Notes: generated from the letters alone by a model not told the origin. A DNA stretch of 64,000 bases from Mesobacillus jeotgali (GCF_014856545.2 NZ_CP109811.1:3032001-3096000); one strand, 5' to 3'. Positions 9,911 to 19,776 are shown, counted from the first letter of the stretch. Numbers and translations are program-made.

Positions 9911-10603
9911 TTAACCTTGCGGAGCATAATAGACTTCTTCGTAAGGCTGGACGACAACAAAGCCTTCTCCGCTGAATTTCATCTGGATTGATTCGCCGCT
10001 TCCACGGCCAAGGAATGTTTTGAACGAAATATCTGTTACGAATTCCGGCTGGAGATTTCCTGACCAGGCAACTGTTGCGTTCGGGTCTGTATAAACCGGA
10101 TTATCAGGGCTGACAAGCAGGGTCAGCGGTTCATAATGGGATGTGATCGCTACCATGCCTGTACCCTCGAGGCGGACATTGAACAATCCGCCGGACAGCA
10201 TTCCGGCTACCCGGCGCATCAGCTTGATATCCCAGCTGATGGAAGGTTCAAATGCAAGCAGGTCATTGCCGTTTACAAAAATGGCATCATTTTGCAAATG
10301 CAAGATGGATATTTTCTTCCCCTGATCAGCGAGATAAAGCTTGCCATTTCCATTTGCCTTCATTAGTGAAGCACCTTCACCTGTTAATGCCTTTTTGAAC
10401 ATCTTGCCGATCCCATGTTCAAGCACTCCCTCGCGTTCAAACTTTATCTGCCCGCGATACGATACCATCGCCCCAGCTTTCGACCAGATCTGGCCATTCA
10501 GGTTGATTTCCAGCATTCTCGGTGTTTCCAGCTCAAATAGCCCTTCCCCTTTATCCTGCTGCTTTGTGTTGCTCACAAACTCCTCAATTGAATAACGACT
10601 CAT
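9911..10603 (-). CDS. AIM24 family protein
   Basis: 230 aa beta-rich soluble protein with many short strands and glycines ([60 protein letters not shown]), matching the AIM24/TIGR00266-like family. Bacterial function is not established. It lies 12 nt downstream of the methyltransferase gene in the same direction, probably one operon. ATG start with AAGGAGGC upstream. Confidence 0.85.
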   Translation of the reverse strand: MSRYSIEEFVSNTKQQDKGEGLFELETPRMLEINLNGQIWSKAGAMVSYRGQIKFEREGVLEHGIGKMFKKALTGEGASLMKANGNGKLYLADQGKKISILHLQNDAIFVNGNDLLAFEPSISWDIKLMRRVAGMLSGGLFNVRLEGTGMVAITSHYEPLTLLVSPDNPVYTDPNATVAWSGNLQPEFVTDISFKTFLGRGSGESIQMKFSGEGFVVVQPYEEVYYAPQG

Positions 10604-10615
10604 CCCATTGCCTCC

Positions 10616-11299
10616 TTATTTTAAAACCTGGAACATGAATACCCACATAAATGATAGTGCTTGCTGCAGTTCTGCTGGCAATGAGCCGTGCGGCAGCTGC
10701 TCTGCCGCTTTTTTAAATACTCCGAACTCACCCGCTTTTCTCCAGCCATTTTCCAGAGCCAGCTTTTCCAGCTCCCATGGCATGATTGTGTTGCAGAGAA
10801 CCTCTTCTCCATATAACCTTCTGAAGCTGTTCTTCCTGGGCTTTGCAGTTGGTCCGAGGATGCCAATGCAGGCATAACCATCTGGCTTGAGGATCCTGGC
10901 CATTTCTTTTAGAGATTCATAGGGATTGTTCGTCCACTCTATTGAATTAATCGCCATTACCGCATCAAAATGATTATCGGGGATTCCGCAATCCGATAGA
11001 TCCCCCTTAGTGAAAAGACAATGCTCAATCTGCGGGTTCAGCCTGGCTCTCACAAGCATCTCCTCAGATACATCAATTCCCGTAACCAGATATCCTGCCT
11101 CTGCCAGCTTTTCCGATCCTGTACCATCTCCGCATCCTAAGTCACAAATCATGGACCCTTCCGCAACATACTGTTTGATGAATGGCACGATATCCTTTCG
11201 GCTTCCAGTTTCCCACATGCCTCTGCTTCTCGAATTCCACGAGGCAGCCATACTGTCCCACTGTTTTTCAGATTCCCTTTTCCAATCAAATACAGCCAT
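10616..11299 (-). CDS. Class I SAM-dependent methyltransferase
   Basis: 227 aa. SAM motif I is ICDLGCGDGTGSEKLAEAG (about 53-71), followed by acidic motif II VTGIDVSEEML and the motif around 'HFDAVMAINSIEWTNNP'. The fold is the methyltransferase type 11/25 group acting on small molecules. The substrate cannot be assigned. Probably cotranscribed with the AIM24 gene. Confidence 0.85.
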   Translation of the reverse strand: MAVFDWKRESEKQWDSMAASWNSRSRGMWETGSRKDIVPFIKQYVAEGSMICDLGCGDGTGSEKLAEAGYLVTGIDVSEEMLVRARLNPQIEHCLFTKGDLSDCGIPDNHFDAVMAINSIEWTNNPYESLKEMARILKPDGYACIGILGPTAKPRKNSFRRLYGEEVLCNTIMPWELEKLALENGWRKAGEFGVFKKAAEQLPHGSLPAELQQALSFMWVFMFQVLK

Positions 11300-11420
11300 A
11301 AGCTCACCTGCCTAATTTTTAATTCCTATACTATTTATTTCGTTACAGAAAGAGAGATTCCTCTTAAGTTTATTTTTCTTGAAAAAGTGCAAGACTAGGA
11401 GGGTGAAAGGAGAGATTAAA

Positions 11421-11639
11421 TTGGAACAGGAACAATTGGTTGCCATACATAAAAATAATGCCGGTGAAATCATAAGTTTTCAGACGTCTAGCGGGAGGAT
11501 CATATCCTATCGCAAAGCAATAATGGAAGCTAGTACAGGAACAATTTCAGGTGTGAATATCAATGAAGGTGCAGATGGAACTAATTCATTAGTTTCGGCA
11601 GATGGATCCGGCTTTGAACAATATCCCGATATTTACTAA
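11421..11639 (+). CDS. DUF3892 domain protein
   Basis: 72 aa: a short beta-rich protein with VAIHKNNAGEIISFQTSSGR and SGVNINEGADGTNSL, matching DUF3892. The start is TTG at 11421 because AAAGGAGAG lies at 11407-11415. An in-frame TTG at 11379 would add 14 residues without a ribosome-binding site. Function unknown. Followed by a strong terminator. Confidence 0.8.
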   Translation: MEQEQLVAIHKNNAGEIISFQTSSGRIISYRKAIMEASTGTISGVNINEGADGTNSLVSADGSGFEQYPDIY

Positions 11640-11648
11640 GGAACGAAT

Positions 11649-11680
11649 AAAACACCTGACCATGTCAGGTGTTTGGTTTT
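11649..11680 (+). terminator. Terminator of the DUF3892 gene
   Basis: AAACACCTGAC/GTCAGGTGTTT stem followed by GGTTTT. Confidence 0.8.
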
Positions 11681-11740
11681 AGACAAAAGGACGGAAATTA
11701 AGCCTTAAAATTATGTAGGACAAAGTAGGCTGCTGCAATC

Positions 11741-11922
11741 GTACCCTTATGCGAGGATTCCGGCTTCTATAAGGGCACGTTTCGGCTTTTATCGTACCCT
11801 TATGCGGGGATTCCGGCTTCCATAAGGGCACATTTCGGCTTTTATCGTACCCTTATGCGGGGATTCCGGCTTCCATAAGGCCACATTTCGGCTTTTATCG
11901 TACCCTTATGCGGGGATTCCGG
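11741..11922. repeat. 53-bp palindromic repeat array, left part (family B)
   Basis: Units begin with GTACCCTTATG at 11741, 11794, 11847 and 11900, exactly 53 bp apart. Each contains CCCTTAT...ATAAGG(G) as an inverted repeat around a GC-rich loop, plus a CATTTCGGCTTTTATC linker. The fourth unit is interrupted at 11922 by an insertion sequence and resumes at 13381 (or 13389, discounting the duplication). Confidence 0.92.
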
Positions 11923-12021
11923 GATTAAGTCCGTATAATTGTGTAAAAAGAAAGAGTCATTTTATTCACTCTTGGCAACACTGTTTTCAACCACGATAAA
12001 CAAGTGAAAAGAGGAATATAA

Positions 12022-13197
12022 ATGACTCAAGTACAGTTTAACCTGAATGTTGATGTTTTAAAAGAAGCCATTGTAAATTCCAACCTTGATATGGTCATTA
12101 AATCAGCCGTTGTGTTGGTATTAAATGAGTTTATGGAAAAGGAAAGAGACGACTATTTAAAGGCTGCCCCTTATGAACGTGCTGTCGAACGCCGTGACTA
12201 CCGGAACGGTTACTATGAACGAGAACTGTTGATGAGTATCGGAAATATAGCCCTAAAGGTTCCACGGACGCGTAATGGCGAATTCTCAACCACCGTTTTC
12301 GAAAAGTATGCCCGGTGTGATCAGGCCCTGGTCCTTTCCATGTTGGAGATGGTTGTCAATGGTGTTTCGACGCGGAAAGTGACCAACATCGTGGAACAAC
12401 TCTGTGGTAAGAATGTGTCCAAGTCCTTTGTTTCATCCCTTACACAGAAGCTTGATCCTATTGTGAATGAATGGGCTGGACGACCATTAAATACTACCTA
12501 CTACCCTTACGTTTTCGCAGATGCCATGTATATAAAGGTGCGTGAGCACAATCGAGTCGTATCTAAAGCTGTTTATATTACGACAGCCATTACAGAGAAT
12601 CATACACGTGAAATCCTTGGCCTAAGTGTTGACCATGCGGAAAGTTTTGAAAGCTGGAGCCGTTTTTTCCAACAGCTTAAATCACGCGGCCTCCAATCAC
12701 CCAAACTTATAATTTCAGATGCCCACCAAGGACTGCAGAAAGCCATCCAACGTGAATTTATAGGCGCTGCCTGGCAAAGATGCAATGTCCATTTCAAACG
12801 AAATATCATTGAAAAGTTGCCCAAAAAGGATTCAGCTGAAATCCGCATGATGATAAAGCGAGTATTTGAAGCAGTTACGATTGATGACGTACGCCGGTTC
12901 AAAGATGAATTGATGAACCGTTTTAGTAATGAGGCAAGGTTTGGAAAAGCGCTTGCCATCTTGGATGAAGGTTTCGAAGATACCATACAATATATGAATT
13001 TTCCTGAAAACATTCGTATCCATATCCGAAGCACCAACTCATTGGAACGGCTGAACCAGGAGGTTCGCAGGAGGGAAAGAGTGATCCGTATTTTCCCTAA
13101 TTCCCAATCTGCGTACCGTTTGGTTGGTGCCGTTCTGATGCATTACCATGTGTCAGACTACACAAAGAGGAAATCTTTAATGGGTCGGGTATATTAG
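12022..13197 (+). CDS. IS256-family (mutator-type) transposase
   Basis: 391 aa. The DDE residues are visible: Asp in YVFADAMYIKV (about 167), Asp in LIISDAHQGL and Glu in STNSLERLNQEVRRRERVI, the last being the signature stretch of the Mutator/IS256 group. The C(2)H-like motif AWQRCNVHFKRN is also present. ATG start behind AAAAGAGG. No frameshift, so it may be active. Confidence 0.95.
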   Translation: MTQVQFNLNVDVLKEAIVNSNLDMVIKSAVVLVLNEFMEKERDDYLKAAPYERAVERRDYRNGYYERELLMSIGNIALKVPRTRNGEFSTTVFEKYARCDQALVLSMLEMVVNGVSTRKVTNIVEQLCGKNVSKSFVSSLTQKLDPIVNEWAGRPLNTTYYPYVFADAMYIKVREHNRVVSKAVYITTAITENHTREILGLSVDHAESFESWSRFFQQLKSRGLQSPKLIISDAHQGLQKAIQREFIGAAWQRCNVHFKRNIIEKLPKKDSAEIRMMIKRVFEAVTIDDVRRFKDELMNRFSNEARFGKALAILDEGFEDTIQYMNFPENIRIHIRSTNSLERLNQEVRRRERVIRIFPNSQSAYRLVGAVLMHYHVSDYTKRKSLMGRVY

Positions 13198-13232
13198 CGC
13201 ATTTTCAGCTCCACTTCCATCATGGATGATTA

Positions 13233-13288
13233 CATCTCCGGGAAGGGATATCAAATTGAAAACCATTTGACATCCCTACCCGGAGATG
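13233..13288. repeat. Long inverted repeat downstream of the transposase gene
   Basis: Two 24-nt arms (13233-13256 and 13265-13288) pair with two mismatches around an 8-nt loop. There is no T run, so it is a hairpin and not a standard terminator. It lies inside the IS, 35 nt after the transposase stop. Confidence 0.75.
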
Positions 13289-13380
13289 AAGAAAAGAAAC
13301 CATGGAAGCTTCGCAAAAAAATGAAAGGGTTTGGTTGAGAACATTTGCCGTTGATTTTACACAATAACCAGGACTTGACT

Positions 13381-13615
13381 GATTCCGGCTTCCATAAGGC
13401 CACATTTCGGCTTTTATCGTATCCTTATGTGGGGATTCCGCCTTCTATAAGGGCACATTTCGGCTTTTATCGTACCCTTATGCGAGGATTCCGCCTTCCA
13501 TAAGGGCACGTTTCGGCTTTTATCGTACCCTTATGCGGGGATTCCGGCTTCTATAAGGGCACGTTTCGGCTTTTATCGTACCCTTATGCGGGGATTCCGG
13601 CTTCTATAAGGGTAC
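13381..13615. repeat. 53-bp palindromic repeat array, right part (family B)
   Basis: This is the remainder of the interrupted unit, then units at 13419, 13472, 13525 and 13578, again 53 bp apart. Left and right parts together make eight units once the IS is removed. Confidence 0.92.
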
Positions 13616-13672
13616 ATTTCATCGGTCATAATAACATTCAGGATACATCTACTTTCGGCATTAACTCTGCCT

Positions 13673-13712
13673 AAAAAAGTAGACAAGCTCCGTTTTCAAG
13701 AGCTTGTCTACT
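13673..13712 (-). terminator. Intrinsic terminator of mntR
   Basis: AGTAGACAAGCTC/GAGCTTGTCTACT long stem followed on the minus strand by T6. Confidence 0.9.
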
Positions 13713-13747
13713 GTCTCAGCAACTGACACCATGCTCAGCTGCTTAAT

Positions 13748-14170
13748 TTAGTCTTCATCATTCTGCTTTTGGATGGCCCTTAATTCCTGAACACGGGATT
13801 GATCTTCTTCAAAGAACTGGACTAGATCACCAATCCTGTCGATTGCATCCCAGCTTAAATGGTGTTCAATGCCTTCTACATCATTATATATATTTTCCTC
13901 TTTTACGCCGATTACCTTCAGCAATTGCTCAAGTAATTCATGACGGTCTACCAGCCTTTTGCCGGTTTTGTATCCTTTCGGAGTCAGCACAAGCCCCCGA
14001 TATTTCTCGTATACCACGAACTGGTCTTTATCAAGTTTCTGAACCATTTTTGTCACTGAGGAGGGATGGACCGATAATGCCTCCGCGATATCCACTACCC
14101 GGGCATATCCTTTTTGTTCTATTAAAATAAATATTTGTTCTATATAATCTTCCATACTAGGTGTTGGCAT
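13748..14170 (-). CDS. mntR: Manganese-responsive transcriptional regulator MntR
   Basis: 140 aa DtxR-family repressor. The N-terminal winged helix ([18 protein letters not shown] through [12 protein letters not shown]) is followed by the dimerisation/metal domain with ligand residues in the stretch [15 protein letters not shown] (His77-His79 region) and upstream Asp8/Glu11 in MEDYIEQI. It represses Mn(II) uptake genes and activates efflux genes. ATG at 14170 with GGAGGT at good spacing. No Mn transporter is visible next to it. Confidence 0.93.
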   Translation of the reverse strand: MPTPSMEDYIEQIFILIEQKGYARVVDIAEALSVHPSSVTKMVQKLDKDQFVVYEKYRGLVLTPKGYKTGKRLVDRHELLEQLLKVIGVKEENIYNDVEGIEHHLSWDAIDRIGDLVQFFEEDQSRVQELRAIQKQNDED

Positions 14171-14240
14171 CCCATGACCTCCAATGCTTAAACAATAGCC
14201 ATATTAAAGTTTACTATAGAAGGACAAGGGTGACAAGGCG

Positions 14241-16417
14241 CTATCCACCTTGATTGACTGGCTGTGCAGCTATATCGAATTTCAGCTTACTGTCCTCTCC
14301 ATCCCAATATAGCTTGGCATTGAAGGTTCTATCCTTGCTCTGGAAGCCTTCAATCACATCGGTGCTTCCTTCGGCCAGCAGCTTCTTGATATTCTTCTGG
14401 GTTACCGTCTTGCCAAGGATTTGCTTTGAGAGGGTGAAGCTGCATTTTGTTTTCTGATAGTTTGAGCAGCCATAGAACGTCCCTTTGTCCACAACCATGC
14501 CATCGCACTTTTTACATTTTCCCAGGCTAGTAGTTCGGCGTGAACGCCCACCCTTCTTGCCAGGGACAAAAGCATTGGTCAGTTCATCGGAAAACGTCCA
14601 TCCAGAGGATCCTTCAGATGTTTCAGAAACAAGATGTTTAATCATTTTTGATGTCTGCTCAATGAACTGCTTGGGTGAAGCTTCACCCTCCCCGATCTGA
14701 TGCAGCCTCTGCTCCCATTTCGCTGTCATTTCAGGAGATGCAAGGACTTGTCCACCAACGGCGGCGACGAGGATCTTTGCCTTGGCGGTCGCATAAACGA
14801 GATTTTTGCGGACTTCAATATACGCCCTGTCCTTAAGCATCGTAATGATGCCCGCTCTCGTCGCTTCAGTTCCAAGTCCTTCAGCTTTCATTAGAACCTT
14901 TTCGAGTTCCTTGTCTTCAATATGTTTTCCTGCCGTTTTCATCAGGGTAATCAGCTGGCCTTCAGTCAGCCTCTTTGGCGGCTGTGTTTTGCTTTCCTTT
15001 ACCTCTGATTTAATAACGGTTCCTGTTTCGCCTTGCTGAACAGCTGGCAGCTCCGGTTCTTTGTCTGAGTCTTTTTGCGGGAGCACTTTCTTCCAGCCCT
15101 CATCCAGCTGGACTTTCCCCTTCGATATAAACTCGGCCCTTCCCTCCACTACGGTCTTGATCGTAGTATATTCGGCAACGTATGGCCCGTAATGGGCTGC
15201 AATCAGCGTCCTGGCCAACAAGTCATATAATTTCAGCTCATCCCCTGACAGCCTGCTGAGATTAGGACTTGTTCAGTTGGAATAATGGCATAGTGATCTG
15301 TCACTTTTTTTTCATTCACGTACCGTTTGTTATTTTTGATCGATGAATTGGGTAATGGAAAAAGCTGCTGATAATCAGGATTGGCCTGCAATTTATTCAA
15401 AATAGCAGAAAAGCCCTCCGCTTCTCCTGGCGTTACATACCTTGAATCAGAACGCGGATAAGATACAATTCCCCGTTGATATAATCCTTGTAAAACGTCC
15501 AGCGTCTTTTTGGGCGACATTTTAAAACGGCGATTTGCTTCCGCCTGAATTGCAGATAAATTATAAAATAACGGAGGCAGGAATTCCTTTTTCTCAGAAA
15601 TAACCTCTGCGGCTTCCGCATTTTTCCCCTCGCAAAAAGCAGAAATTTTCTCGGCCATCTCTTTTGTTTTAATCCGTGAATCACCGTCTTTTTCCCATTT
15701 GCCGCTGTACTTCTTGCCATTGATATTGAATTTTGCGAGTACTTCCCAAAAAGGTTCCGATACGAAATTTTCGATTTCGAGCTCTCGTTTCACAATTAAA
15801 GCAAGCGTAGGAGTCTGTACCCTGCCAACAGAAAACACATCTGAATAGCCTTTCTTTTGAAGAAGAAGAGTGTACAGCCTGGAGGCGTTCATGCCGACAA
15901 CCCAGTCAGCACAAGCTCGCGTATATGCTTCAAAATATAAATCCTTAGTATCTGCCTCATTCAAAAGGTTTTGGAAGCCTTCCTTTATTGCTTTCGGAGT
16001 CAGCGAGGAGATCCATAATCTTTTCATTGGCTTTATGCAGTTGGCAAGGCGAAGGATATTCCTGATGATCAGTTCACCTTCGCGTCCAGCATCGCCTGCG
16101 TGGATGATTTCGGTGACTTGAGGGTCGGTGGCAAGCTTTTTTATGATCTGGAATTGTTTTGCTTTCGATTTGACGACTTCATACTTGAAATTCTCCGGAA
16201 TGATCGGCAGGGTATCCAGCGACCATTTTTTCCAGGCTGGATTGTATTGCTCGGGTGCGGACAATTCCGTTAAATGGCCGATTGCCCACGAAACGTAAGC
16301 ACCTTTAGGGAATATTTCATTAGGGAGTATCTCGATGAATCCATCCCTTTTTTTCATTTTAAATACGGAGGCCAGCGTTCTGCCCTGGTCAGGCTTTTCC
16401 GCAACAATCAATTTCAT
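14241..16417 (-). pseudogene. topB: DNA topoisomerase III, interrupted by a -1 frameshift
   Basis: Two reading frames together make 725 residues, the TopB length. The N-terminal part (15233-16417) has the Toprim start LIVAEKPDQGRTLA, HAGDAGREGELI and the catalytic tyrosine region YQRGIVSYPRSDSRYVTPGE. The C-terminal part (14241-15221 onward) resumes with TLIAAHYGPYVAEYTTIKT and ends in a zinc-ribbon region CKKCDGMVV...CSNYQKTKC. The frame shifts after DHYAIIPTEQV near 15265: one base is missing, most simply a C from the CCC expected in GTCCCTAAT, and restoring it gives VPNLSRLSGDELKLYDLLARTL. If real, the enzyme loses its C-terminal third; a sequencing error is possible. Confidence 0.9.
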
Positions 16418-16554
16418 AATTTCCTCCTGAAAAACTTTTATATGAGCGCGCTTTTTAATCTTCGAACTCTATTTTATCTTTTTTTCGACAAATGCGTAAA
16501 GGACTTTTATTGCGGCTTTTACAACCTGCCTGTATGAAGTCTGTTTTTTAACCT

Positions 16555-16592
16555 AAAAAAATAAACAGGCAGCTGAATTGATCAGCTGCCTT
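16555..16592 (-). terminator. Terminator of the 16600-16887 gene
   Basis: GGCAGCTGA/TCAGCTGCC stem with a minus-strand T-rich tail. Confidence 0.7.
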
Positions 16593-16599
16593 AAAAATA

Positions 16600-16887
16600 T
16601 TATTCCTCAAATGGTTCAACTACGTTGTTGTCATTGATGTACCAACGGTTCCTGTTAACGGCTGCCGATACGGTTAATATCAGCGAAGGAACCTTTTCGG
16701 TCCGGACCACGATTGCCCCGACCATCTGCTGAAAAATCACGAATGACTCTCCATGGCTGAATACTGCCCACTGGGGACCCATGATGGCAATGGAACGAAT
16801 GATTTCTTCCTTTTCTGCTTGCTCAAGTGAAAGATGCTGAGAAAAAATAATGATCCAATCCTCATCACCTATCGAAAAGCGGTACAT
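16600..16887 (-). CDS. Uncharacterised small protein
   Basis: 95 aa, mostly hydrophobic beta segments (DWIIIFSQ, WAVFSHGESFVIFQQMVGAIVVRTEKVPSLILTVSAAV) with no clear membrane helix. I do not recognise the family. It has an ATG start behind AAAGGGTGAGG and its own terminator, which supports expression. It sits between topB and the HD-GYP gene. Confidence 0.6.
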   Translation of the reverse strand: MYRFSIGDEDWIIIFSQHLSLEQAEKEEIIRSIAIMGPQWAVFSHGESFVIFQQMVGAIVVRTEKVPSLILTVSAAVNRNRWYINDNNVVEPFEE

Positions 16888-16947
16888 GCCCTCACCCTTT
16901 TAATTCATCATCATTGACTAATAAAAGATATGAAGTGCACCTGAAGA

Positions 16948-17934
16948 TTATACCCCTACGATTGAATCATTTAATACTCTTGATATTCTCAAGCCACGAT
17001 TAAGACGCAAATCAACAAGTGTATCCCCGGTTTTAATTAATGCCCTTAAAGGCTCGAATGGGTCAACCATCAAGATTGTCCCCTCTTCGCCGTCGCTAAG
17101 GAGAACACGCCTTCCGACAAGGCTGTCCATAATCCTGTACAGGAAAACGAGCATGATTTTTGGATTGAACTTACCGAATACATCGTTTTGCATCTGGGAA
17201 ATAACAATATGGAATGGCTCTGCCTGGTGATAGACCCTTGAGGATGACATGGCATGGTATACGTCTGCAATGGCAACGATTTTGGCTAGCTCGTCTATCT
17301 TTTCGCTGCGCAGGCTGAACGGATAGCCTCCGCCGTCCTCACGCTCATGGTGTTGAAGAGCAATCAGCGCCACTCTTTCATTTAGTTCTGGAATATCCTT
17401 CAACATCCGGTAGCCATAAGCGGTATGGCGTTTCATTTCAATGTACTCTTCCTGTGTCAGCCTGCCTGGCTTGTTCAGGATGTTGGCTGGGATACGAGCT
17501 TTTCCTATATCATGGAGTGTCGCTCCCAAGGTGAGATCGTTCAACTCTGATTGACCCAGATTCAGCCATTTCCCTATCAATGTGGAAATGATGCCAACAC
17601 AGACTGTGTGCCTGTAGGTATACTCATCCTGCGCCTTCAACTCATAGAACAGATGATAGATATGGGGAATTTCAGCAGCCTGCCTGATCACAGGCAATAT
17701 GTCATTCTTGATTTCACCAACAGGGACAACTCCTGTTTTTGCAACAATATCGAATATCTCTTCCATTTGCCTGGAAGCATCATCGATTTTCTTTGAAATA
17801 TCTTCAAGCTTTTTATTTACTGCAATCTGAGGTGTGTGGTCCTGAATGGCATTGCCATTCCTGATTGTATCCAATAATGCATCAATTTGATGATCAGTTA
17901 AGGACGTAAACGCGGATGGAGTGGTCTTCTTCAT
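16948..17934 (-). CDS. HD-GYP domain protein (putative c-di-GMP phosphodiesterase)
   Basis: 328 aa, no membrane segment. The N-terminal ~100 residues are helical. The HD-GYP domain covers about 105-270 with THTVCVG-like RHTVCVG, the metal pair ATLHDIGKARIP, KRHTAYGYRMLKD and QHHEREDGGGYPF, which contains the GYP signature. A C-terminal segment (about 270-328) ends the protein. HD-GYP proteins hydrolyse cyclic dinucleotides, but activity is not proven by sequence. ATG at 17934 with AGAGGAGGG. Confidence 0.85.
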   Translation of the reverse strand: MKKTTPSAFTSLTDHQIDALLDTIRNGNAIQDHTPQIAVNKKLEDISKKIDDASRQMEEIFDIVAKTGVVPVGEIKNDILPVIRQAAEIPHIYHLFYELKAQDEYTYRHTVCVGIISTLIGKWLNLGQSELNDLTLGATLHDIGKARIPANILNKPGRLTQEEYIEMKRHTAYGYRMLKDIPELNERVALIALQHHEREDGGGYPFSLRSEKIDELAKIVAIADVYHAMSSSRVYHQAEPFHIVISQMQNDVFGKFNPKIMLVFLYRIMDSLVGRRVLLSDGEEGTILMVDPFEPLRALIKTGDTLVDLRLNRGLRISRVLNDSIVGV

Positions 17935-18246
17935 TCGTACCCTCCTCTTAGCTTATAATAGACTTGTAGATTACTCTCTAATTAAGAAAATAATAACAAA
18001 TATTTCCGGAAATAGGAACTAATGAGGAGTAAATTTCGTTTTATTTTAAATTAACAAAATTTTAAGATTATTTAGTTTGTATTACGCTTACATTCTTGAC
18101 TGCATCCTTCCCAATATTGTATATTTAAGACATCATTTAATAGAATATATTTGCCATGTCAATAACTGCAGGTGTATCCGTTAGATGATAAATATTCAAC
18201 TTTGGCACATTTTTGTGTCGCGAAAGACATGGGAGGAAAGTTTAAC

Positions 18247-18447
18247 ATGCAAAACGGTAAAGTAAAATGGTTCAACAATGAAAAAGGTTTCGGTTTCATC
18301 GAAGTAGAAGGCGGAGACGATGTATTCGTTCACTTCTCAGCAATCCAGGGCGATGGTTATAAGTCACTAGAAGAGGGTCAGGAAGTTTCTTTCGAAATCG
18401 TCGAAGGAAATCGCGGACCACAAGCTGCTAACGTAGTAAAACTATAA
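18247..18447 (+). CDS. Cold-shock protein, CspA/CspB family
   Basis: 66 aa single OB-fold RNA/ssDNA-binding protein. RNP1 is KGFGFIEV and RNP2 is VFVHFSAI. The start is ATG 18247 behind GGGAGGAAAG; a longer in-frame reading from 18172 is leader sequence. The 312-nt region 17935-18246 holds no gene and probably includes promoter and a long leader, as is usual for csp genes. Followed by a strong terminator. Which csp paralog it is cannot be said. Confidence 0.95.
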   Translation: MQNGKVKWFNNEKGFGFIEVEGGDDVFVHFSAIQGDGYKSLEEGQEVSFEIVEGNRGPQAANVVKL

Positions 18448-18459
18448 TTCAAAAAGTTG

Positions 18460-18487
18460 AAGGCTGGCGCCCGAGCCAGCCTTTTTT
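18460..18487 (+). terminator. Terminator of the cold-shock gene
   Basis: AAGGCTGGC/GCCAGCCTT stem followed by TTTTTT. Confidence 0.9.
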
Positions 18488-18520
18488 GATTGTTTGTTTG
18501 ATTGGTCTGAGCGTTTTATG

Positions 18521-18675
18521 GACATTTTGACCTCGAACTTCCGCTGAAATGTCCGTTAAAGGTACTTTCTTAGACATTTCGGCTTTGAACTCCCGATGAA
18601 ATGTCCATTAAATGCACTTTCTTAGACATTTCGGCTTCATCTATCCGCAGAAATGTCCATTAAATGTCTGGGCAG
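18521..18675. repeat. 52-bp palindromic repeats, three units (family C)
   Basis: GACATTT starts at 18521, 18573 and 18625, exactly 52 bp apart. Each unit has the inverted repeat GACATTTC...GAAATGTC followed by CATTAAATGCACTTTCTTA-type linker sequence. Confidence 0.88.
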
Positions 18676-18723
18676 TACATGTCAGCCACTTACTTGCTTT
18701 TAAATGTCCCTAAAAAATCAAAA

Positions 18724-18897
18724 CTAAAGTTTTTGTCCGCATTTTTTTATTTTTTCCCCAACGGTGCATTCGTTGATGCAGAACCGGTGGGCATATCTTT
18801 TTCCGTTTTCTTGCCGGTGATGCTTTTTCAGGAAGCACCCATTGCAGTATGTATTGAGCAATGTTTCCACCTCGGCAAGGACTTCATTACGCGTCAA
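18724..18897 (-). CDS. ypeQ: Zinc-finger domain protein YpeQ
   Basis: 57 aa, reading LTRNEVLAEVETLL..., with Cys ligands in TYCNGCFLKK and RFCINECTVG (two CxxC/CxxxC pairs), matching the small zinc-finger protein next to YpeP in B. subtilis. Start is TTG at 18897 with AAAGGCGGG upstream, stop TAG at 18724-18726. It follows ypeP in the same direction with a 24-nt gap, so one operon is likely. Function unknown. Confidence 0.85.
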   Translation of the reverse strand: MTRNEVLAEVETLLNTYCNGCFLKKHHRQENGKRYAHRFCINECTVGEKIKKCGQKL

Positions 18898-18921
18898 TCT
18901 ATTCCCGCCTTTCTCACCTCA

Positions 18922-19578
18922 TTATAATATTTGCATTTTGCTGTTGATCATTTTACCTTGCAATGCCTGTGTCGCCAGTTTGTCAGCCTCTTTATTTTCC
19001 TTCCTGCCTACAGGGTTGTATTTCGTATACAATCCAAGCTCCTTGATTTTATTCTCAATCCTGTCGAGCCAGCGGTTCAGGGTTTCCTCATAGCAAGGCC
19101 AATCACCCTCAAGCTGCTTGAGTACCACCTGCGAATCCCCTTTAATGTCACAGGTCATGTTCCTTACACCCATTTCCTCAAGGATTGTGAGGGCAAAATA
19201 TAAAGCAGCATATTCTGCTTCATTATTCGTTTCCAGCTCGTCGAAGACTTCATTGGCTCGCAGTCTGTACTTCTTCTTCCCCTGCTTGAAGTAAATTATG
19301 GTGCCGAGACCCGCTTTATGCTTATAATTATCAAAGCCGCCGTCAAAGTAAACAGTGAGGTCATGCGGCTCTTCTTCCACTTCTGCAAGAAGCTTGCGCA
19401 TTTCCTTAATTGACCAGGAAGTGCCGATTTCATCTATAAAAGAAATTTCTCCAGCTTTGCCCGATTTTTCTAATTCCTCACCGGCCTGCAATGCATGCTC
19501 ACCATCAAGGAAATCAGAGCTGAACAGGATTGGATCTATTCCTTTTACTTTATATTCCCATTCCAATTTATATTTCAA
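18922..19578 (-). CDS. ypeP: RNase H-like/reverse-transcriptase-like protein YpeP
   Basis: 218 aa. The C-terminal ~145 residues form an RNase HI fold with acidic catalytic residues in TVYFDGGFDN, TNNEAEYAAL, CDIKGDSQVV and NKEADKLATQAL (D-E-D-D pattern). The N-terminal ~75 residues are a separate acidic domain. The family is called RNase H-like; activity of the B. subtilis counterpart is not well established. Cotranscribed with ypeQ. Confidence 0.85.
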   Translation of the reverse strand: MKYKLEWEYKVKGIDPILFSSDFLDGEHALQAGEELEKSGKAGEISFIDEIGTSWSIKEMRKLLAEVEEEPHDLTVYFDGGFDNYKHKAGLGTIIYFKQGKKKYRLRANEVFDELETNNEAEYAALYFALTILEEMGVRNMTCDIKGDSQVVLKQLEGDWPCYEETLNRWLDRIENKIKELGLYTKYNPVGRKENKEADKLATQALQGKMINSKMQIL

Positions 19579-19776
19579 GAATTCTCCCCCGCTTTCAGAT
19601 CTATTTTTCGCTCCGCCAAATTGGGTTATTTTTAGTTATCTTACCCATTTTCCGAACACGTTACAATGAAAAAGGTGGATGATGAAACTAAATTGGTGAT
19701 AGTATAATTTTTATAAATTAATGCTCCTATTATGATACACTAACTATTATCTGTACAAACCAACCGGGAGTGATTT

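Larger units (their letters stand above)
11923..13380 (+). mobile_element. IS256-family insertion sequence, 1,458 bp, intact
   Basis: The element is flanked by the 8-bp duplication GATTCCGG (11915-11922 and 13381-13388), the target-site size expected of IS256-family elements. The ends are imperfect inverted repeats of about 26 bp sharing AAGTCC and ATTGTGTAAAA (left 11923-11948, right 13355-13380). It carries one full-length transposase. It landed inside one unit of the 53-bp array without deleting repeat sequence. Confidence 0.95.

Noticed and set aside
11741..13615. CRISPR array interrupted by an IS
   Set aside because: Whole units repeat, including the inter-hairpin linkers, so there are no variable spacers.
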